Shown here: positions 45,276 to 57,600 of the stretch, piece by piece | How the letters are laid out: each line of letters opens with the position of its first letter | How positions within the stretch are numbered: position 1 is the first letter of the stretch | NCBI RefSeq assembly: GCF_014518315.1 | Contig: NZ_JACVEL010000004.1 | Coordinates: 124,001 to 188,000, forward strand | Length of the DNA stretch: 64,000 bases | From: Taishania pollutisoli | GTDB taxonomy: Bacteria; Bacteroidota; Bacteroidia; Flavobacteriales_D; Crocinitomicaceae | Direction of reading: 5' to 3' | Made by a program: the position numbers and the translations under genes | The notes under the pieces: model-generated | What the model was told of the DNA's origin: nothing | Databases searched by the model: none | The model's input: the letters and a program-made list of their open reading frames with translations, nothing else

Positions 45276-45872
45276 CTATTTCGCTTTTCCCCAGGGGAAA
45301 TAAAAATTAGAATCAGGTATATCTAACCAATGGTATGTGGGTTCTTTGTGATTACCAATGGCTACTTTTGTTGTAACAACTGACATTGTCTTAATATTTT
45401 TTTCTTTAAATCCGTTTTCAATTAATAGTTGTACCAACTTACTTGTAAAATCTCCAGACATTACAAAATCGTCAACGATTAACACTTTTTTGTTCTTTTG
45501 TTTTAGCATTAGTTTTGGAATAGAGACATACCATTTATTCGTCTCAATTAGTTCGTGCTCATCAATTAATTCCTCATCATTAAAGGATTCTTTCCAGTAG
45601 GATATACCAACAAATACAGGAACTTGATTATTAATCTCATTCACTAATAAATTTACAAAAGTAGCTCCTTTAAGACCCGGTGTAAAAATGACATCGGGAG
45701 TGAAATTATCTTTTTTCATTCTATTTCCTAAATCGTTAGCACAAGATTGCAAATCCGTCCAATCTAATTTCTTTCTACTTTTTTCCAATTTAGAACTTTT
45801 TCTTCCATAATAGATTGTTAGACCAAAACTAATTATAGTGATTATGCCAAAAATAATGTTTAATGTATCCAT
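45276..45872 (-). CDS. Membrane-anchored phosphoribosyltransferase-like protein
   Basis: 198 residues. One N-terminal transmembrane helix (residues about 4-22, 'IIFGIITIISFGLTIYYG') is followed by a type I PRTase fold: 'VIFTPGLKGATFVNLLV' and the PRPP loop 'KVLIVDDFVMSGDFTSKLV' (about 130-148). PRTases transfer a base to phosphoribosyl pyrophosphate or make related nucleotides. A single-spanning anchor on a PRTase is unusual. It leads the two-gene unit with the IMPase-like enzyme, inside the defence-rich island. Function in defence is inferred only from context. Confidence 0.75.
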   Translation of the reverse strand: MDTLNIIFGIITIISFGLTIYYGRKSSKLEKSRKKLDWTDLQSCANDLGNRMKKDNFTPDVIFTPGLKGATFVNLLVNEINNQVPVFVGISYWKESFNDEELIDEHELIETNKWYVSIPKLMLKQKNKKVLIVDDFVMSGDFTSKLVQLLIENGFKEKNIKTMSVVTTKVAIGNHKEPTYHWLDIPDSNFYFPWGKAK

Positions 45873-46330
45873 CCTTTTGAATTAATGTTTTTTATTATTT
45901 CTAATGATGTCTAACGTTTTGGTAATTAAACAAAGTCGCAGGGCTAAATTAAACGAAAGTTTAATTTAGCTAGAATAAATAGCCAATACAGTTAGCTAAA
46001 GTAAAGAAAAAAAAGCCAATTCCCATAGTATTTGTGTAGCCTTTCTTGTTTCAGAAGCTGATTTTGCTCCTTGACCAATTCAATATAATCAAAAACAAAG
46101 TCTGGAACGTTAATATTAATTGTTCCTGAATTGAAACTATTTCCCTTGTTGATACCACCATTAAAATGATTACGGACGCAAACAGGAGACCGGTGACCTG
46201 ATCTTTATGATCAGGTATACGATATAATGTCCATTGCAGCAATAAAGCTGACAGAGATACCATTCAGCTAGAGGGCATTGTTTTGATCACAGTTATGGAG
46301 ACGGTTTAAAGGAAGAAAAAACGTCTAAGT
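45873..46330. pseudogene. Gap holding the decayed end of an XRE-type regulator
   Basis: On the reverse strand a frame ending at 45992 reads 'NSFNSGTININVPDFVFDYI' and 'ELVKEQNQLLKQERLHKYYG'. This matches the C-terminal pattern of the XRE regulator at 58343-58708 ('IPEYLLEHQLKYISRLEEEN'): a strand, then 'VP/IPE-x-hydrophobic', then a leucine-rich coiled coil. Reading frames shift upstream of about 46196, where shorter pieces such as 'IPDHKDQ' recall 'IYEAEEKQ'. The frame at 46051-46263 is probably part of this wreck and not a gene. The rest of the gap holds nothing recognised. Confidence 0.45.
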
Positions 46331-46678
46331 TTATCCTTTTTTCCGGTTTTGAATGTTTTCGTTGATGACCTCAGCGAGTTGGTAAACAGCATCCTTATCG
46401 GTAATAATGATGATTGCGCCATTCAGGATGGAGTTATCCTTTCCTTCGTTATGTTGTTGGGTGATGCTGATATTATTGCTTTTTGCCGTGGAGAATAAAT
46501 CCTCAATGCTCACTTGCAACACGTCGGCAAGTTTCGGAATATATTCTGCCTTAATGTCGTTTTCACCACGCTCCCAATTGGCATAAGTGTTTCGATCAAC
46601 ACCCAGGTAATCTGCCATTTCCTGCTGGGACAACTTCGTTCTCTTTAACCGAATGCGCTTAATATTTTCACCAATCAT
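46331..46678 (-). CDS. XRE-family HTH regulator
   Basis: 115 residues. The helix-turn-helix is at about residues 8-62: 'IKRIRLKRTKLSQQEMADYL' then 'GVDRNTYANWERGEN' and 'YIPKLADVLQVSIEDLF'. The C-terminal tail, including 'SITQQHNEGKDNSILNGAII', may form a strand and dimerise the protein. It probably represses its own promoter, since a 22-bp palindrome lies 48 bp upstream at 46726-46747. It is likely a control gene of the island. Confidence 0.88.
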   Translation of the reverse strand: MIGENIKRIRLKRTKLSQQEMADYLGVDRNTYANWERGENDIKAEYIPKLADVLQVSIEDLFSTAKSNNISITQQHNEGKDNSILNGAIIIITDKDAVYQLAEVINENIQNRKKG

Positions 46679-47263
46679 AGTATAGTTTTCTTCAAAAGTA
46701 GCTATTATCGGTCAATCAACGTTCGTTTGCATAAAAAGTTATGCAAAGTTTGCCCAGTTTTTGTTACCGATCTCTTAGTCGTTGTAAGTAACTTAGTATA
46801 ACTAATTCATTGAATTACAGTTTGTGTTGCGCGGCTGTGTTAGCGCCATAAAATGCTTTGACATTACACGAAAGATTAAGAAATAGTGCACAATTTGGTC
46901 AGGATTGCATCGGTAGCAATTGGTTTAGGTAAGGTAGTAATATTTTTGATTGTGTTGCTACCGGTCGATCCTTAACCTGATCGGACTTTAAGACAGGCTG
47001 AATAACACTTAGCAGTTTCATAAGTTGTAAATAGTAGGTAGGTTAGGTGGGGAAACATCGGCAGGAATTTCGTTAAGTAATGTTGGTAGTGAAGTTAGAT
47101 TCCTATTCCTGCCGGGTGCCCCGATAAAGACACCGGAACACTCGCTTAGAAATCAACCAAAATATCCTAAATACAAAAAACCGCTTCATAAGTTAATTAT
47201 GAAGCGGCTTCACGTGCGCTTTATCGGTTCTGATTACTCACAACCGCAAGATTTTAGGACCTG
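46679..47263. promoter_or_regulatory. Control region of the XRE gene: operator-like palindrome and hairpins
   Basis: TTTGCATAA-AAAG-TTATGCAAA at 46726-46747 is a perfect 9-bp inverted repeat with a 4-nt spacer, placed as an operator for the XRE gene at 46678. A second hairpin, GGTAGCAA with TTGCTACC, lies within about 46914-46972. GCGCGGCTGTGTTAGC near 46830-46850 recalls the right half of the attC-like repeats. No protein gene is supported in the rest of the 585-bp gap. Confidence 0.45.
47181..47207 (-). terminator. Terminator of the 47264-47704 lipoprotein gene
   Basis: CCGCTTCATAA (47181-47191) and TTATGAAGCGG (47197-47207) form a perfect 11-bp stem with a 5-nt loop, followed on the reverse strand by TTTTTT. 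It is 57 bp past the lipoprotein stop codon. Confidence 0.8.
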
Positions 47264-47704
47264 CTAATCAAAGCCCGGCTGGGTATCAGTTTGTACAAAT
47301 CTTATTTTGCCATGATCATCACCTCTGTAAATAATGTATTTTCCGGCAATTTCTGAAATTGAGTTTGTATTTACTATATTATAGTTTTTGTTTATCAATT
47401 TCAGTTCATTCATATCCCTCACCTTAATAGGAAACGAATCGGTTTCATTAACAACAGCGAAATGATGTTCATTATTTTGATAGACTTTGATATTTACCCT
47501 TGTCAAATCATACGGTTTACTATCAAGACGACAGTTTTGAAGCAGTATAGTATCGTTGAAAAACAAGTCAATGGTGTCATTATCAAAATGATCTGCAAAA
47601 TAGATGTCATACACCAATACAGTAAGTGTGTTTTTGCTTTTACTGATTCCACAACTTAGACCAAGTGCGCAAATCACAAGAAAGATGATTTTTTTCATAT
47701 TCAT
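47264..47704 (-). CDS. Small lipoprotein of unknown function
   Basis: 146 residues with a lipoprotein signal ending LGLSC (Cys about 18). The mature part is beta-rich; 'CRLDSKPYDLTRVNIKVYQN' and 'KYIIYRGDDHGKIRFVQTD' are the most distinct stretches. No family recognised. It ends at a strong terminator. It lies downstream of the RHS locus and could be a second protective or accessory lipoprotein, but no direct evidence supports this. Confidence 0.6.
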   Translation of the reverse strand: MNMKKIIFLVICALGLSCGISKSKNTLTVLVYDIYFADHFDNDTIDLFFNDTILLQNCRLDSKPYDLTRVNIKVYQNNEHHFAVVNETDSFPIKVRDMNELKLINKNYNIVNTNSISEIAGKYIIYRGDDHGKIRFVQTDTQPGFD

Positions 47705-47823
47705 TATCGGTTTTGTACTCCGTTGTGGGGTATCTTTTTGATGCTTACTTCGCGTTCGGACTATAGTTTATACTTTCAAAGAGCAAAATGATTGAATGTG
47801 TGGAGTTAACACCCAATTAGTAT

Positions 47824-48103
47824 TTATCTTTTACTAATATTCCCTACCAGTTTTGAACCGACTTTGAGACGTATCTTTTTCTTTGTCGATATCGTTAGTG
47901 ATTTCCCCATTGACGGGTTTCTATCCTGGCACGTGTTTTGGTTTACTGTACATCTCATATTCCAAAACCGACCAGTGTAAATTCCATCACATTTGGCCAG
48001 GGTTTCCTGTAGTCTTTCTATAAATGCATCTAAAAAGTTTGATTTCTACCTATGAGGTAACTGCTTTATCGGCAATGACTTGTATGAGTTCGGACTTGTT
48101 CAT
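47824..48103 (-). pseudogene. HU-family DNA-binding protein, frameshifted pseudogene
   Basis: The N-terminus reads MNKSELIQVIADKAVTS then stops at 48050-48052. In the next frame the sequence continues 'NFLDAFIERLQETLAKCDG' and 'QDRNPSMGKSLTISTKKKI' and stops at 47824-47826. These are the conserved start, the long helix and the Arg-Asn-Pro DNA-bending arm of HU/IHF proteins. The total length of about 90 residues is right for HU. A one-base shift near 48052 breaks the frame, and the body contains extra substitutions at normally conserved glycines. It is a dead copy lying in what would otherwise look like an empty gap. Confidence 0.75.
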
Positions 48104-48139
48104 TGATTTTATGTTTTTGTTGATTGTAATTGATTTGTA

Positions 48140-48637
48140 TTACCACCCATTCACATGTTCCTTCACCAGTTCCTTTGTGTCTAAATCATATACCTTGTAA
48201 AAGAATGAATCACCGCCACCCATTACACTGAGTATTAATCCTGAAAAACAGCTATTTTCAAGCAAATATCCCTCAAAAGGAACTTCCATAAAAATAACAG
48301 AAACATAATTCTTCTTTTCTGTTTTGAAAAAGACAAGTTGAATAATGTAGTTATCTTTTTCAAAGTCGGGATTTTCATCTAAGTAACTTTGTATTTTTTC
48401 AAATGCAAAATCAAGATATTTATTTGAGGAAGTGAATGTAATTTTATCTTTTTCCCTTGTTAGAATACCTGCCATTTGCCCCAAAATTGTACTAGTATTT
48501 ATCCTGTATTTTACAGCCAACTCTGGGATTAATTCAAAGACTTTTATCTCGTTCACATTATACACAAGACAGCTATCGTTTTGCGCTTGTAACGACAAAC
48601 TTCCAAAAACGATAAATAAAATTACTATTGCTCTCAT
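48140..48637 (-). CDS. Secreted candidate immunity protein for the RHS toxin
   Basis: 165 residues with a signal peptide (MRAIVILFIVFGSLSLQAQ). The mature domain is mixed, with 'VFFKTEKKNYVSVIFMEVPF' and 'GGGDSFFYKVYDLDTKELVK'. No family recognised. Its ATG overlaps the RHS stop by one base (TAATG), a coupling typical of toxin-immunity pairs. A periplasmic immunity protein would be needed if the metallopeptidase tip is delivered to the periplasm. This assignment is inference from position. Confidence 0.65.
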   Translation of the reverse strand: MRAIVILFIVFGSLSLQAQNDSCLVYNVNEIKVFELIPELAVKYRINTSTILGQMAGILTREKDKITFTSSNKYLDFAFEKIQSYLDENPDFEKDNYIIQLVFFKTEKKNYVSVIFMEVPFEGYLLENSCFSGLILSVMGGGDSFFYKVYDLDTKELVKEHVNGW

Positions 48638-51600
48638 TAGTTCCCTGTATTTTGTTTGAATACTTCATTTGCTTGTTTAATCTGTTGTTTTGCTTTTTCC
48701 GAACTTGGTTCAACAGGAGTGGTACAAGTAATACACCCTACATTATTTATTTCTATTGGTGGGGTATATGAACTCCTAATACCCTGACCAAGATATTTTG
48801 CAATTGCAGGTTCCATACCTTTGGTTGTTGCATTGTGTTCTTCTACTTCGGGATTTCTATTGGCATCAATTTTTCGATCTGCTGCTCTAACTTCGGAGGG
48901 CGTGGTTGCTTCATAAGAAGCCTGCATGGCATCAAAATAGTTGTATGCGTGTTGCATCTCATGTCCCAAACTTACTAAAGGTGACTGTGAACTCCCGTTT
49001 TGCAACACATCTGCCTGATTGGGGTTAAATGTAACGTCTGTCCATCCAGGTTTTTGTTCAGTTGGAGGAAAAAATTTATTTACATCTCCAAAATTGGCAG
49101 TAGACCTAATATTGACTCCCTCTCCTTGTAATCCAACCAGAAAATTGAGGTTATTTCTTACTTCAGGTATATTTGCGTGCGCAAAATTCATACCCATAAT
49201 AATATCTTCTACATCCCTTCCTGCACCTTGTGGGGCAGTCATTCCCGGAGTGTATGTATGTGATTGTCCATTTTGTCCAACAATAATTATTTCTTTACCG
49301 TCAGGGTCTATTGCAATTATTGGGTTTCCGCCAACGTAATTATAAGGTGACATACTCGGATATTTTGTTGCTTTAGGGTCTGTTGACAAGAACCTTGCCA
49401 CATCACTATCATAAAACCTCGCTCCCCTGTAATCCAAGCCAGTTTCCTTGTCCCGTTCGTGCTGAGTCGTGAGGAACTTCTCCGGGTCTCCGGTAGAGGT
49501 ATTCACATATTCTCTTAGGACTTTACCGTATGGGAAATAATCTGTTGCGTAGTTGATGGCCAGTTCCAACACTCCTCCCGCATACGTCGGTTCATAAACT
49601 ATACGTGTATTGCCCAAGTGGTCGTAAAGGTAAAACTCAATTTCCTGCGGTGCAATCATCCCGTTATGGGTCACATTCTTGATACGTGCTTCGCGCTCTG
49701 ATCCGTTTACGTAGTATTCCCAGGTAGCCGCAGCCGAGCCGACTTTACGGCGCAGGGCAACGGTTTTCCCGGTTACATCCTGAAGGTAAAACTCGGTTGT
49801 TGTTTCTGTTGGGGTTACTACTTTTTTGTACATGCGTTGGTCTTCGGCTGAATAAAGATAATAAATTTCGTTATCATCTGCTTCTAAATAATACGGATAA
49901 GCGGTTCTACCGTACTCCGTTGCGGCGATTTCACGGTAGCTGTCTGTGAGTAGGTTCCCGTTTTTGTCGTACGTGTAGCTGCGGGTGGTTGTTCCCGAAT
50001 ACCCTGATACCTGTGTCAACCTGTTTTGACCGTTGTAATAATAATTCCATCCTTCTGCTTTACTCACTATCATCGTGTTCATTGGATCCGAATGTCGAAC
50101 CGTTCTGCTCAATTCTTTAATGTTACCTATCTTATCGTAGGTATAGCGTTCGTCACCGATTTGAACGGCGGCAATCGTCGGATTGGTTCCCAGTGCCATT
50201 GCTGCAACGACAAAATCCCCGACAAATCCATCGGCATCCGTGAGTCGATTCAGTCGGTCGTATTTGTAGCCGTAAACCGTGGCATAATTAAACTGGGAAG
50301 GTGCGCTTCCATAAACACCACTGAAATTATAGCTACTCAGTATTCCATTGATGTTCCCGTTATAACTGAGCCCTGATTGCGGTATGTATTGCCCGCCGTA
50401 GAAAGGTACATTTCCGTCGTAGTGATAGAGGTGTTTCATCAGCTCGGGAGAAGAAGGGTTAATGGTCGCATTCTTGGTTACGATGCTTGTTAAACGTACC
50501 CGCTCATCATAGCTATAAGCTGTTTGTGTCAACAGTTTATCGAGCTCATGGATGCGTGTATTCACTACGCCTTCTGTATCGTCGTATGCATAGCGGGAAA
50601 TGGTGGTGGCATTGTCCGCAATTCCATTGTTGTCCAGTATTTTGATAGTACGGAGTCTGCCTAGACCGTCGTACTGGTAGAAATACTGTAGTTCAGCACT
50701 ACCATTGTTGTTTACATCTACCCGTTGGTGCATCAGTAAACCTTGCATGCTGTATGCCGGGTATTCGATCACTGCAGGCGTCACCGTTGTAATATCGGTA
50801 ATGGTCTGCGGTGTTTCATTGAAGTAGGTTTCCTGCCTACTGATTTGCCCGCGGTAGTTGTATACATATGCAACACGTTGAATTTCATGTCCTTTCAGAT
50901 CATAACTTTCCGTGTGATTCAATAGCCCGGTATTGTTCTGGTATACATATTTTTTCTCCAATTGTACCAGGTCGTGATATGGGTAGATAGTAGCGAATAT
51001 AACCGGTACCACGTCATTGGGAGCATGGGGAGTATAAGGAGTGCCGTCTTCCAATTCCGTTACCTCGTAGCGTAATAGCCAGTCCTGTGTGGAGCTGTGT
51101 GAGAATACATAATCGAAATAGGCACACTCCTGTGGATTCGGATCGTAGTGAGGTACATCACACAAAGGGTATTTGATATCGTCTTCGAGGAAACCGTAGA
51201 ACTCCGTTTTGTAGTGCAGCGGTCCGTATTGTGTACTTTCCCTGTAAACAGGTCCTTCGATAAATCCAACTTCCGTTGGTCGCCCGAAGGCATCGTAACG
51301 GTATTCACGGTACAGTGGTGCACGGTCGGATCCATCCATGCGGTTCCACAGCTCCTGGTCCAGCATCAGGGACACCTGCCCCCGTTTGTTGTACAGGTAT
51401 TTTTTCTCGCCTGCTTCCGGTGTCGTTTCGCGGTACAACTGTCCGAGTAGGTTGTATTCGTAGGTGTTTTCCAGTTTCACCGGGTTGATCACCTTTTTAA
51501 CGTTCCCCATATTGTCGAAGACAAATAAGGTAATCACTTTTTCTGAAGTATTCAGGTAGGAAATCGTTCCGATGGTCTGCCCGAACGCGTTGGTGTATAC

Positions 51601-54600
51601 CACCGATTTGTTGTTGTCCTGGTCGAGGGTCTGCACACGGAAAAAGCGGAATCCTGCGGTGTTGCCGTCGGTCATAAGTGCCCGGAGCTCATCGCCGGAA
51701 AGTTCCAGTTCACAGGAAGTATACACATTGCTAGCAATGGCATAGCCCTTGCGCACCGTTTTGTCGAGTGGAGACGTGATGCTCACCCCGAAATCCGCTG
51801 CTTCTTTCGCCCGGTTTTTCGGGGTTCGTTCCAGATCGGACTCCGTAAATGAGGTACTGTAATCCCACTGCAATGCAGGAATGGCGTGTGTCTGCCCGGA
51901 TGGAATGGTTGCCGAGGTAGATATGTTTTTGAACTTTCTAATACCCCGATCCCATTTATCGTACCAGATGCTTCCGCTGTGAATAAAGCGGGTTTCCCCG
52001 TTCTCATTGTAAGCGGTGACAGAACCGGCAGCGCGTCCCAGAGGGTCGGCATACTCGCGGGTAAAGGAATAATCGGACGGAGCGCTGCTGTTGAAGATGC
52101 GTTTTTCCACATAATTCTGTGCTGCACGTTCCATGAAATTATCTGATGTAGAACCTCTATCCCAAAGGTGGTAAGCAGCTTCGGATAGCACCAGCGTGTT
52201 GGTGCCGTCAAACTCACTCACCCGTGTCAGGCGGTTAAACCCGTCAAAGACATAGTTTGTTTTCAGACCGAGGGGACTGGTGGTCGAGGCCACCAGTGCT
52301 GCATCCGTGTAGGTGTAATCTGTTCCCATTGAGTCGGTACGTCCATGGCCTACCGTTACACGGAACGGTAGACCTGTATTCCTGTAAACAACAGTGCCAT
52401 ATACATCACTGTTACAATGAGTATTGCGGTAGTGATAATACGTGGGTTTCTGGTAATGGTATTTTGTCTTTAATCCCATTGCATCTTCCAGAAGTGCAAC
52501 CTGTGTATGGCGGTTACGCTCCAATACTTTTTGTGACAACAACGAGGTAAACGGTAAAATCATCCGGTAGTTTTTTCCCTGGAATCCGTCGATGGGATCC
52601 GGACCGATGCTATCCATTCCGAATTCCGCCACGTAATAATTCTTGCGGTCCCACTTGTGTTTGTTGAACTCACCACTCAGTAAATAATCCACTGTGTCCA
52701 CTTGTACAAAGGTACTACGCAGTTGCAATGTTTTGGAAAGTACTTCGCCCATCGGGAATATTGCAACAGGCCCGCCCGGTCCGCCCGGGTACTCAGGTCC
52801 TTCCGGCTCCGGACAAATTGCTGAGGTAATTCCGTCATAGCACGCATAGGCGTCCACTTCCCGCGGACAAACCCAGTAGGCGTATTGCCAGCCGGTTCCG
52901 TCGCCCCCCATATGGTAGTAACAGTAATCTTCTAATGGGTATCGCTGTTCCAGCAATCCCAGCTCGTACTCCCCGAAAATGTGGTTTTCATAAATACATC
53001 CGCAGGATGGTTCTGAAGGAGCGACGTAACAGGTATCTCCCGTAAATGTACGTTCAATGGATGCTCCGGGCAGATCTGTAAAATTCCAGCGGGCATCGTA
53101 GTGGTAGTATTCCGAGCGGGACACGGTTGCCGGATCTGCTGCTGTCCGGGAGAAACTGGTCTTCTGGAACGGAATCCCCCGCATGTTGTATTCCCGTGAT
53201 TTCACCATCCCCTCGTATTGCGGAATTTCAGGAAGTTCCCCATACGGACGGTAAACAGCGTTCAATCCCTCGTTGTACACCACTGTATCCACAAGTGCGC
53301 TGTTGTCCCAGAACTCAGCCATTAGGTACTTGTCGTAATTGGTCACATCGTAGTTGGCCCAGTGGCGGCCATAGCGATTCTGAAGGTCATACAGGTAGAA
53401 ATATTCTTCCCGCTGGTAGGCACCCGGAAGGTGTGGTGATGTTACTTTTTTGGCAAATACCTGCCAGGATGGTTCGTATTTCAGACGCAATGCCGGAATG
53501 TGTACATTATCCATCGAATAAGTGGGTACGTTTTTCGGAAAAGTAGAAGGCTCATCAATGGATGAGATCATTCCCATGAGTAGTTCATAGGCTTTTCCCT
53601 GTGCATGGCCTCTGTAATCAGCTTCGTAGTATTCGTATTCTGTCTTTGTCTCGATATAAATCCGTGAACCGCTGACAGGATTACCGCAATAAGCATTCAA
53701 GGGATTGTAACCAGACCAATTTAACCAATCATGAAAAACAATCAATGGGAAGGTTATTTCCAAGTGTCCTTTCAGGTAATTTGGTAGTGGACGCGCGACA
53801 TGGTCAATGATGGCCTGCGCTGTTGCAGAATCCGTTGTGCGCTCGGTAAAGAAATAATAAAGGGTGGTATCGGAAGGTATTCCGTCTCCGTTTAGGAACA
53901 GATCAGCAATCGATGCCGTGGTCAGTTCCGTTCTGTCAATGAGAATCTGGTAATGATCATCTGTTGGTTGCTGGTGTTTCAAAACGCTTGTTAGTAAACG
54001 CCATTTCAGTTTATCGTCTTCAACGACAACTTTCAGCAGGGAGTCTGTAAACAGATGCGGTTGTGCTGCCAGTGCATCCTCATAACTTGCACCCAGCCAG
54101 TCCGACGGGGTTTGCGTAATGTAGCCCACCACATCATCCGATAAATACGCATTGTGGGTTAGGATCGCCGTTAGGATACTTTTGTCTGCCAACCTTACGG
54201 CAATGGCTTTCTTCTGGATGGTATCGGTAAAATAAGGTTGACTCAGCACCAGGCGCTGCAATTGCAGCGGAGTCAGGTACGTTGCGATATCCAGGATTCC
54301 GAGCCAGATTCCGTTTGTTAACCCTCCCTGATTAGCCATAATGTCTACCTTCTGATTGAATGTAAAGGAATCGCTTTGTCCTATCGCGCCAAGTACCTGT
54401 TGAGAGAGGGAATCGGATTGCATCAGAGCAGTGTAAGCTGCGCCCGATGGAGAATTGGTAATCATATCCAGGTAGAGTGAATCAAATGCCGTTGCTGGTT
54501 TTAGAATGCCATTACCAAAGGGATTGGGTAATTTGGGTTCCTTATTCCGCACCGGGTCGCTGACGACTACAGGCTTGGAAATTAACTGTGTCGTCAACCC

Positions 54601-57600
54601 ATCTTCATAGGTGCGGGCAGTTTCGGAGACCAGTTTCACAAAATAGGAATTGAATGCATAGGCAGGGTTCACATAGCCTGTTGCAAGTGTATTACCATCT
54701 ACATCAGAAATCGTGTACGCTGTACGTAATTTGTCATGGAAATAAAAGGGCAGGTACTTTGGATGCTCCATCGAATAACCCTGTGTTCCTCCGATTGCAC
54801 GCACACTCCCTGCTATCGTCCATTTTGCAGCATCCCCTGTTTGGATTGTGGAACCAATGTCTACTGTCGGCTCATCTCCGGTGTAGTAATCCCGGTATTC
54901 GTAATTGTCGGTCACTGGCTGGTAATACCTGTTCAATTGATTTCTGTAAAAATTGGGACGTTCATAACCGTCTTCAAACGCGAGTGTATAGCTGTAATTG
55001 TACAATTTTTCCTGGTGAATTTTCCCCTGGTGATCGTACGTTTTGATGCTCTTTGGTTTCCCGTAGTACAGGTAATCGGTGATGGTGGTTGTTCCCGGTA
55101 ACGTATACGGGTAATTGACATTCCCATAAAATTCATGTACGGTATAATTGCGTTCTCCTGTTTCCAGTGCCGGTTCGTATATGGTTACTTTGGCATAACC
55201 TCGTTCATAACTGTTGGCGTAGCGGCCTCTGAAATGATCGGAAGGAAGCTCAAAGCGTTTGAAGCTGAACGTAGGCTTGGTCAGATCGTACACATATTCC
55301 CATCGCCTGGTGGAGGGTGTAAAAGCCTGCGTCAGTGCATCGTAGTCTGCCGCCCGTTTGGTGATGTATTTTACTGCCAGGTTCATCGTAAAGCTTTTTT
55401 CTACACCGTAGGAAGCCGGGGAATAGGTTCCACAGTTCCAGTTGAAATTCACGGTGGAGTAGGTGCGTGTCGGTGCTGCATTGATCGGGTAGTACTCTAT
55501 TTCGGTAATTCCTCCCAGGTTGTCGGTATATTTGGTCAGTGCATAATAGACCAGTCCGACATATGGTGTAGTTTGTGAATAGGTTCCCGATGCAGGAAGC
55601 AGGTTGGTGTATTCAAAATCGGTAGTCAGTACAACAGTCGGGTCGCTTAGCCCGAAATTACTTGCGTACAGGTTGCCTTCCAGTGGTACTTCGTGAACGG
55701 ATTTCAACAGGATAACATCGCTGTTATTGCTTCCTGTTGAAACCGAATTACCATTTGCATAATTCCTATTCTGGCGTGCATTTACATGCTTGATTTCGTA
55801 GTTGATTCGTTTTTGGGAAACGAGTTTTTTTCCGCTCGTAACAGGCCCGCCGTATTCGCCTTCCATGCGGTATTGTTTCACACCCATGAGCATGTATCCC
55901 GTACGCCCGTGGCGAATCAGTTCAACTTCTTGCAACTTGACACTATTGTTAAATTTGGTAGGATTGTGGTGATCACCGTGTGTAACAATGTCAGCTGCGG
56001 TCATTGACCAGGTTCCTGTGTACAATTCCTCAAAAGAAGCAGGAGATCCTGTACCGCTTCCTCCTACAAGTGCGCGATGGTTGTACACGGGAACCATACT
56101 TCCCCAGGGATGTCCGGTACCGAAATTGCGAGCAATAGTTCCCGAAGATTTCAAAGACGTCTGACCTCTCAATTGTGGATAGGCTTGTAGTGCATTCGGT
56201 CGATGAGTAGTTTGAACCGGAGTAGTAGCTGTATAATATAAATTGGTGTTGGAATAATAATCGTAATCAATGTCCGAGTTCCCGGGACCTACCTGGATGT
56301 TGAATCCCTGAAAATTTTCAGGCAGATTAGGCATTACAAACAAATTGCTGGTCTGCAGGACTCCATCTCCCCAGCCCATCTGCCATTTCATGGCCATGTT
56401 GAAGGTTGAAAAGATCTGTTCTCCCCGGGTAGCATTGTAAACCGTATGAAGAATAGTCGAAGAAGGCTCCGAATAGGATGTTGTCGCATCTCCATTTGTA
56501 ACCACAGCAATGTCGAGGGTTCCGTTTCCGTTTCTGAGATCCGACCCGCTTGGCCGGGTCACGCGTGTGCGGATTTCGTAGAGATCACCTGCCACCAAAG
56601 CAGTACCATCTGAAATACGCGGGCTTTCCAAAAAGCCGTGGTCAAACGGAATACCAGATGCAACGGCTGTGACACCTTCACGTGTGTAATTGTTAGATGG
56701 ATTGATGTAAGGATTGACCTCGTTGATGTCTTCCGGATTGATTCCTTTAGTGCGATTGGCATGTGGATAGCGGTGCCAGCCTGAATAGGAATTTGTCGAA
56801 GTACCGTCATAGCGTTTCACAACCTGTGAACAATACATCGGGTCGGTTGCCACGGCACCCGATACGCCCGGTGTAAGTAAGTAATTACTGGACAAGGATC
56901 CATCGATACCGTATTCCAGTTCAATGATGTCCGTGTTGCCATCTACCGAAGACCCGATTACCCGTTGCAGCACGATGTCTCGGTAGGTGGTGTAATCGGG
57001 AAGGTAGCTCATTGACCGATCGACAAATACAGACCGGTGCACATCTTGGTAGTTTTCCTGCTGGAATTCCTGGAAAAAGTTCACGGCTCCGTAGCGTTCG
57101 TACTCAAAAATGATGTTTTGTCCATAGTAATTCGGATGGGCAATACGGGAACAATACCAACTGTTATAATAGATCTTCGGTTCAATGACGTTTATAGCAT
57201 CTTCCTTCACAGGATAGTTATTACCCAATACAACAGCCGTTCCTTCATCACTCATACTATAAGTTGTCGCATTATTATTGTAGTGATGCTGTCGTTTGTT
57301 GGAAGGAGCTGAAAACTGGCGGATCGTCCCTTCAAATACGTACACACTTCCATCTCCTACATTTACTACCCAAGACGTCCCATAAAAACGAAGCTCCACA
57401 TACGTAGAAAACTTGTTGAGGACGAATACCGCACAGTTGGCATCCACGGCGTCTACGTATTTAAAAACGGCACGTCCACTTCCCACGCCCGGAATGCTGA
57501 CGTAGGGTTCCAGCCAGAACACGTCACCCTCCCAGGAACGGTCGTAACCAGAGGTGGTTACTGTATTGGAATTGTGTCCAGAAGCTCCTATGTTGTCATT

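Noticed and set aside
46051-46263. 70-codon hydrophobic reverse frame
   Set aside because: Its neighbour frame matches an XRE regulator end, so this looks like pseudogene debris.
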